A DNA stretch of 58,202 nt from Pseudomonas trivialis (GTDB taxonomy: Bacteria > Pseudomonadota > Gammaproteobacteria > Pseudomonadales > Pseudomonadaceae): positions 1 through 58,202 of the forward strand of contig NZ_JYLK01000023.1 in assembly GCF_001439805.1 (NCBI RefSeq). Direction: 5' to 3'. The translations under genes and the position numbers were made by a program. This document shows positions 54,040-58,202 of the stretch, one piece after another. Every line of letters starts with the position of its first letter. Position 1 is the stretch's first letter. The notes under the pieces were generated by a model. The model searched no databases. It was not told the DNA's origin and saw only the letters and a program-made list of their open reading frames with translations.

Positions 54040-54905
54040 TGAGCAATAAATCGCTGACCGCCCTGATTGTGGGCGTCGTCGTGGTCATCGCTGCCTGGAA
54101 CTGCTTCTACATCGTCGCTCAGACCGAGCGCGCGGTGCTGCTGCAATTCGGTCGCGTGGTCCAGGCGGATGTCCAGCCCGGCCTGCATGTGAAGGTCCCC
54201 TACGTGAATCAGGTGCGCAAGTTCGACGGTCGCCTGATGACCCTGGACGCACCGACGCAGCGCTTCCTGACCCTGGAAAAGAAAGCCGTAATGGTCGACG
54301 CCTACGCCAAGTGGCGCGTCAAGGATGCCGAGCGGTACTACACCGCGACTTCGGGCCAGAAGCAGCTTGCCGATGATCGTCTGTCGCGGCGTCTCGAATC
54401 GGGCCTGCGCGACCAGTTTGGTAAGCGCACCCTGCACGAAGTGGTATCCGGTGAGCGTGATGCGCTGATGGCGGATATCACCCGCTCGCTGAACACCATG
54501 GCGGAAAAGGAATTGGGTATCGAAGTGGTCGATGTGCGCGTCAAGGCCATCGATCTGCCCAAGGAAGTGAACCGCAGCGTGTTCGAACGCATGAGCACCG
54601 AGCGTGAGCGTGAGGCGCGTGAGCACCGTGCCAAGGGTAACGAACTGGCTGAGGGGATCCGTGCGGATGCCGACCGTCAGCGTCGTGTCCTGCTGGCGGA
54701 AGCCTATCGCGAGTCTGAAGAGGCGCGCGGTGATGGCGATGCGCAAGCGGCGGCGATCTATTCCAAGGCTTATGGCCAGGACCAGGAGTTCTACGCGTTC
54801 TACCGTAGCCTGCGTGCCTACCGCGAAAGCTTCGCGAACAAGACCGACGTCATGGTGCTGGACCCAAGCAGCGAGTTTTTCCGCTACCTGGAAAAATCCA
54901 AGTAA
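54039..54905 (+). CDS. hflC: FtsH protease regulator HflC
   Basis: A 288-residue partner of HflK with an N-terminal membrane helix (about 5-24), SPFH domain, and an ERxREAREHRAKGNELAEGIRADADRQR helical stretch near 187-215. The ATG at 54039 shares its first base with the hflK stop. A putative terminator follows 90 bases later. Confidence 0.96.
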   Translation: MSNKSLTALIVGVVVVIAAWNCFYIVAQTERAVLLQFGRVVQADVQPGLHVKVPYVNQVRKFDGRLMTLDAPTQRFLTLEKKAVMVDAYAKWRVKDAERYYTATSGQKQLADDRLSRRLESGLRDQFGKRTLHEVVSGERDALMADITRSLNTMAEKELGIEVVDVRVKAIDLPKEVNRSVFERMSTEREREAREHRAKGNELAEGIRADADRQRRVLLAEAYRESEEARGDGDAQAAAIYSKAYGQDQEFYAFYRSLRAYRESFANKTDVMVLDPSSEFFRYLEKSK

Positions 54906-54994
54906 TCAGCTCGTCACTGTGCAGGAACCACTCCGTCGGGCGGCTAAAATGCCTGGCGGGGTGATCCTTTCAGAAAACGGGTGTATGATGCGGC

Positions 54995-55018
54995 AGCCGG
55001 GAAATTCCCGGCTTTTTT
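54995..55018 (+). terminator. Rho-independent terminator after hflC
   Basis: AGCCGGGAAATTCCCGGC followed by six T residues. It closes the nnrD-hflC chain. An extended -10-like TGTATGAT (54982-54989) sits directly in front of it. In the 303-base gap 54906-55208 I find no gene; the DUF2065 gene I expected here from other Pseudomonas is missing. Confidence 0.85.
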
Positions 55019-55056
55019 GCGTCTGCATGTTTGATTGTTGATGGCCGCGCAGACGC
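55019..55056 (+). other. Inverted repeat in hisZ leader
   Basis: The perfect 8-base arms GCGTCTGC (55019-55026) and GCAGACGC (55049-55056) are spaced by 22 bases, immediately after the terminator T-tract and 150 bases before hisZ. It could be a transcript-leader hairpin or an operator; nothing else in the sequence decides this. Confidence 0.4.
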
Positions 55057-55208
55057 CACCGGTTTTTCGAGGAAAGTGCCCGACGAGGCCATTTGCAGGC
55101 CGTTCGTCACGTCGCTCTTGCGCGTGGTTTATGCAAGGGGCGGGTGTTTTCTGCTTCACTCAAGGCTCGGCCGAGGGCTGGCCGCCCGGATCAAAGGGGA
55201 ATGGCGTA

Positions 55209-56396
55209 ATGGCAACGGTAGACCGCTGGCTGCTGCCAGATGGCATCGAAGAAGTACTGCCACCAGAGGCTGCGCGCATTGAAATCGCGCGTCGCCAGGT
55301 GTTGGATCTGTTCCAGAGCTGGGGTTACGAGTTTGTCGTGACTCCCCATATCGAGTACCTGGAATCCCTGCTGACCGGCGCGGGCCAGGACCTGGATCTG
55401 CGCACCTTCAAGGTTATCGACCCGCAATCGGGCCGGCAGATGGGCTTTCGTGCCGACATCACGCCACAGGTTGCGCGCATCGACGCGCACACCCTGCGCC
55501 GCGAAGGCCCAAGCCGCCTGTGCTACGCCGGCAGCGTGCTGCATGCGCAGCCGCGTGCCTTGTCGTCCTCACGCAGCCCGATCCAGCTGGGGGCCGAGCT
55601 GTATGGCGACGCTAGCCCGAGCAGCGACGTTGAAGTGATCAGCCTGATGCTGGCCATGTTGCAACTGGCAGACGTGCCGGATGTGCACATGGACCTGGGC
55701 CACGTGGGTATCTACCGTGGTCTGGCCCGAGCGGCCGGGTTGTCCGGCGAAGTGGAGCAGCAGTTGTTCGATGCCCTGCAACGCAAGGCCATCGATGAAG
55801 TCATTGCCCTCACCGAAGGCGTGCCTGCAGACCTCGCCGGCATGCTGCGTGCGCTGGTCAACCTGTGCGGTGGCCGTGAAGTGCTGGACGCCGCGCGTGA
55901 GCGCCTGGCCAATGCGCCGGTGTCGGTATTGGCCGCACTGGACGACGTGCTGGCCATCGCCGAGCAGTTGTCGGCGCGTTTCCCGCAGTTGCCGCTGTAC
56001 TTTGATCTGGGCGAGTTGCGCGGCTACCACTACCACACCGGTGTGGTGTTCGCCGTGTTCGTACCGGGTGTTGGCCAGGCCATCGCCCAGGGCGGTCGTT
56101 ATGACGATATCGGCGCTGACTTTGGTCGCGCGCGTCCGGCAACCGGCTTTTCCACCGATTTGAAAACCCTGGTGACCCTGGGGCGTGCTGAGGTCGAGCT
56201 GCCGTCTGGTGGCATCTGGATGCCCGACAGTACGGACGCGGCACTCTGGCAGCAGGTTTGCCAGTTGCGCAGTGAGGGTCAGCGTGTCGTCCAGGCCTTG
56301 CCTGGGCAGCCATTGGCCGCCGCCCGTGAAGCGGACTGCGACCGGCAATTGATTCAGCAGAACGGGCTTTGGCAAATATCGCCACTGGCTTCTTGA
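55209..56396 (+). CDS. hisZ: ATP phosphoribosyltransferase regulatory subunit HisZ
   Basis: A 395-residue paralogue of histidyl-tRNA synthetase that lacks the aminoacylation role and activates the short form of HisG in histidine synthesis. Class II core segments are seen (MGFRADITPQVARIDAH, LCYAGSVLHAQP, ELRGYHYHTGVVFAVFVPG, and the Gly/Arg motif RYDDIGADFGRARPATGFS). There is no anticodon-binding domain. ATG 55209 is supported by AAAGGGGAA upstream. Upstream in-frame codons to 55035 read through leader sequence. Confidence 0.92.
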   Translation: MATVDRWLLPDGIEEVLPPEAARIEIARRQVLDLFQSWGYEFVVTPHIEYLESLLTGAGQDLDLRTFKVIDPQSGRQMGFRADITPQVARIDAHTLRREGPSRLCYAGSVLHAQPRALSSSRSPIQLGAELYGDASPSSDVEVISLMLAMLQLADVPDVHMDLGHVGIYRGLARAAGLSGEVEQQLFDALQRKAIDEVIALTEGVPADLAGMLRALVNLCGGREVLDAARERLANAPVSVLAALDDVLAIAEQLSARFPQLPLYFDLGELRGYHYHTGVVFAVFVPGVGQAIAQGGRYDDIGADFGRARPATGFSTDLKTLVTLGRAEVELPSGGIWMPDSTDAALWQQVCQLRSEGQRVVQALPGQPLAAAREADCDRQLIQQNGLWQISPLAS

Positions 56397-56450
56397 GTTT
56401 TCCTGCCGGCCATCGCCGGCACCAAGTTTGCGCGAATGAGGACAAGTGTT

Positions 56451-57740
56451 ATGGGTAAGAATGTCGTAGTCCTGGGCACCCAATGGGGTGATGAGGGCAA
56501 AGGCAAGATCGTTGATCTGCTGACCGAACATGCTGCCGCCGTAGTGCGCTATCAGGGCGGCCACAACGCTGGCCACACCCTGGTCATCGATGGCGAAAAA
56601 ACCGTCTTGCACCTGATCCCGTCGGGCGTATTGCGCGAAGGCGTGCAGTGCCTGATCGGCAACGGCGTGGTGGTGGCCCCCGACGCCCTGCTGCGCGAGA
56701 TCACCAAGCTGGAAGAGAAAGGCGTACCGGTGCGCGAGCGCCTGCGCATCAGCCCGTCCTGCCCGCTGATCCTGTCCTTCCACGTTGCCCTGGACCAGGC
56801 CCGTGAAAAGGCGCGTGGCGAGCTGAAGATCGGCACCACCGGTCGCGGTATCGGCCCGGCGTACGAAGACAAGGTTGCCCGTCGTGGCCTGCGTGTGGGC
56901 GACCTGCTCAACATGCCGCGCTTTGAAGACAAGCTGCGTGAACTGGTGGATTACCATAACTTCATGCTGGTCGGTTACTACAAAGAGCCGGCCATCGAGT
57001 TCGACAAGACCCTGGCCGAGTGCAAGGAATACGCCGAGCTGCTCAAGCCGCTGATGCTGGACGTGACCGCCGAGCTGCACGACCTGCGTCGCGCCGGCAA
57101 GGACATCATGTTCGAAGGCGCCCAGGGCTCGCTGTTGGACATCGACCACGGTACCTACCCGTACGTGACCAGCTCCAACACCACTGCCGGCGGCGTTGCC
57201 ACCGGTTCCGGCGTTGGCCCGATGTTTCTGGATTACATCCTGGGCATCACCAAGGCCTACACCACTCGCGTGGGTTCGGGACCTTTCCCGACTGAGCTGT
57301 TCGACGCCGTGGGCGCGCATCTGGCCAAGCAGGGTCACGAATTCGGCGCCACCACCGGCCGTGCCCGTCGTTGTGGCTGGTTCGACGCCGTTATCCTGCG
57401 TCGCGCCATCGATGTGAACAGCATCTCCGGCATCTGCCTGACCAAGCTGGACGTACTCGACGGTCTGGAAGCCATCAACATCTGCATCGGCTACAAGGAT
57501 GCGCAAGGCAATGACGTGGCACCGACCGACGCTGACAGCTACGTAGGCCTGCAGCCGGTGTACGAAGAAGTGCCGGGCTGGAGCGAATCGACCGTGGGCG
57601 CGAAGACCCTGGAAGAGCTGCCGGCCAACGCCCGTGCCTACATCAAACGCGTTGAAGAGTTGATCGGTGCGCCGATCGACATTATTTCGACGGGGCCGGA
57701 CCGCAACGAAACCATCGTTCTGCGCCATCCGTTCGCTTGA
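56451..57740 (+). CDS. purA: Adenylosuccinate synthetase
   Basis: A 429-residue enzyme for the first committed step from IMP to AMP. Seen: GDEGKGK P-loop (13-19), the IMP/GTP contacts QGGHNAGHT and TTGRGIGPAYEDK, SSNTTAGG and TGRARRCGWFD. ATG 56451 is chosen because GAGGACAA lies about 6 bases upstream and length then matches P. aeruginosa; 56436 would add five residues. Followed by a terminator and directly by an ISL3 element. Confidence 0.97.
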   Translation: MGKNVVVLGTQWGDEGKGKIVDLLTEHAAAVVRYQGGHNAGHTLVIDGEKTVLHLIPSGVLREGVQCLIGNGVVVAPDALLREITKLEEKGVPVRERLRISPSCPLILSFHVALDQAREKARGELKIGTTGRGIGPAYEDKVARRGLRVGDLLNMPRFEDKLRELVDYHNFMLVGYYKEPAIEFDKTLAECKEYAELLKPLMLDVTAELHDLRRAGKDIMFEGAQGSLLDIDHGTYPYVTSSNTTAGGVATGSGVGPMFLDYILGITKAYTTRVGSGPFPTELFDAVGAHLAKQGHEFGATTGRARRCGWFDAVILRRAIDVNSISGICLTKLDVLDGLEAINICIGYKDAQGNDVAPTDADSYVGLQPVYEEVPGWSESTVGAKTLEELPANARAYIKRVEELIGAPIDIISTGPDRNETIVLRHPFA

Positions 57741-57761
57741 TAAGCGATTGATGTAAAAAGC

Positions 57762-57787
57762 AAAGGGTTCCTTCGGGAGCCCTTTTT
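57762..57787 (+). terminator. Rho-independent terminator of purA
   Basis: AAAGGGTTCC (57762-57771), UUCG-type tetraloop, GGAGCCCTTT (57776-57785) and T residues. The stem pairs throughout with one G-T pair. It ends only three bases before the apparent IS boundary. Confidence 0.92.
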
Positions 57788-57823
57788 CATGGTTCTTCAC
57801 GGAATCCCGGGAAACACAGAAAC

Positions 57824-57886
57824 AAGAACGCCGATTTGATTGATGATGTTCGTGCGAGCAAACACATCTACCAAACCGGCGTTCTT
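57824..57886 (+). repeat. Inverted repeat ending at the ISL3 transposase start codon
   Basis: The left arm 57824-57845 begins AAGAACGCCG. The right arm 57865-57886 ends CGGCGTTCTT, directly before ATG 57887. Arms of 22 bases pair at 19 positions around a 19-base loop. No ribosome-binding site is visible outside the stem. A transcript entering from outside would fold here and hide the start. Confidence 0.75.
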
Positions 57887-58202
57887 ATGCACGATATTAA
57901 TACTTTCCTTCCTTTTTGGGAGGGCTTTTCTGTCGTTAACATCAAGCCTGATGGTGACGCCCTCCAGATCGATCTGACTCCCCACTCCACCCGATTCCCT
58001 TCTTGCGGCGGCTGCCAGAAACCCTGTTCAACCACTCATGAGTATTGCGAGCGAGTGATTCGTGATTTGCCCATACTCGGTCGTGCGGTGCGCCTCAGCG
58101 TTTTGCTCAGGCGGGTTGGCTGTCGTGACTGTGGCAAACGCATGGAGGCTGTCAGTTGGCTAGACCGCTACGCTCGCATGACGCGCCGCTTGGCCGAGAC
58201 GG
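57887..58202 (+). CDS. ISL3-family transposase, N-terminal part cut by window edge
   Basis: Open from ATG 57887 to the window end (105 codons, no stop). It begins MHDINTFLPFWEGFSVV and has a zinc-finger-like pattern CGGCQKPC near residue 45 and CRDCGKRMEAV near residue 83. This is the DNA-binding N-terminus of ISL3-family DDE transposases. The catalytic part lies outside. No standard ribosome-binding site precedes it. Confidence 0.75.
   Translation, partial: MHDINTFLPFWEGFSVVNIKPDGDALQIDLTPHSTRFPSCGGCQKPCSTTHEYCERVIRDLPILGRAVRLSVLLRRVGCRDCGKRMEAVSWLDRYARMTRRLAET

Larger units (their letters stand above)
57791..58202 (+). mobile_element. ISL3-family insertion sequence, left part only
   Basis: The element appears to begin with GGTTCTTCACGGAATCCCGG (57791-57810), a GG-starting end typical of the family, and contains the transposase start at 57887. 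Only the first ~410 bases are in the window, so the right inverted repeat and 8-base target duplication cannot be checked. It separates purA from what in other Pseudomonas is the tRNA/rnr region. Confidence 0.7.

Noticed and set aside
55035..55208. 58-residue N-terminal extension of hisZ
   Set aside because: No HisZ-like sequence there; ATG 55209 has a strong ribosome-binding site and gives the normal length.
56401..56422. Terminator between hisZ and purA
   Set aside because: GCCGGCCATCGCCGGC forms only a short stem with no T-tract; read-through into purA is more likely.

Overview
The window is core chromosome of a Pseudomonas, most likely of the P. fluorescens group. The proteins read as close Pseudomonas orthologues. 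The gene order follows, as I remember it, the PAO1 map from PA5005 down to PA4938 almost gene for gene. The intergenic gaps carry the GC-rich repetitive extragenic palindromes (core GTGGGAGGGGGCTTGCTCCC) typical of P. fluorescens strains. No rRNA, tRNA, CRISPR or prophage is visible. Both edges are insertion sequences: the start of an IS256-type transposase (1-74, minus) and the start of an ISL3-type transposase (from 57887, plus).

Layout. (1) 495-13465 is the LPS outer-core and surface block: a YceK-like lipoprotein; then a tightly coupled plus-strand operon of carbamoyltransferase (wapO), mig-14, PIG-L deacetylase (dnpA) and two glycosyltransferases (ssg, wapR); a convergent O-antigen ligase fused to a kinase-like domain; and the divergent msbA-hldE-epimerase operon. 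(2) 13687-18410 has a minus-strand group (Nudix-like protein, aldo/keto reductase, FAD oxidoreductase, SMR transporter) and waaA (Kdo transferase). (3) 18443-23665 has a TolC-family channel, a TPP riboswitch, thiC and the cytX permease. (4) 23634-32564 has a lipoprotein, nudF-yqiB-cpdA, yqiA, and parE-phytase-like-parC. (5) 32741-38206 has a PqiC-like lipoprotein, AhpA/YtjB-like membrane protein, serB, psd and rhdA. (6) 38264-44331 has an HDOD protein, motAB behind a convincing sigma-28 promoter, rsgA, orn and a TRIC channel. (7) 44325-54905 has queG divergent from the chain nnrD-tsaE-amiB-mutL-miaA-hfq-hflX-hflK-hflC. (8) 55209-57740 has hisZ-purA, a terminator, then the ISL3 element.

How it fits together. 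The left third builds and exports lipid A-core (waaA, hldE, wapO, wapR, msbA, WaaL). The middle is housekeeping: thiamine, topoisomerase IV, serine, phosphatidylethanolamine. The right third is the conserved hfq superoperon. Many gene pairs overlap by ATGA or TGATG, so translational coupling is widespread. Non-ATG starts are likely for wapO, cytX, cpdA, ahpA, serB, tsaE and hflX.

Most likely to repay attention: the WaaL-kinase fusion that lacks the catalytic Asp, a conserved unknown with a degenerate Nudix box, a degenerate cyclase-like domain in the AhpA protein, a 26-codon ORF bridging the phytase-like gene and parC, and a long hairpin ending exactly at the ISL3 transposase start. I found no defence system or other wholly unknown multi-gene system. 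All homology statements rest on recognition of sequence and synteny, not on a database search.
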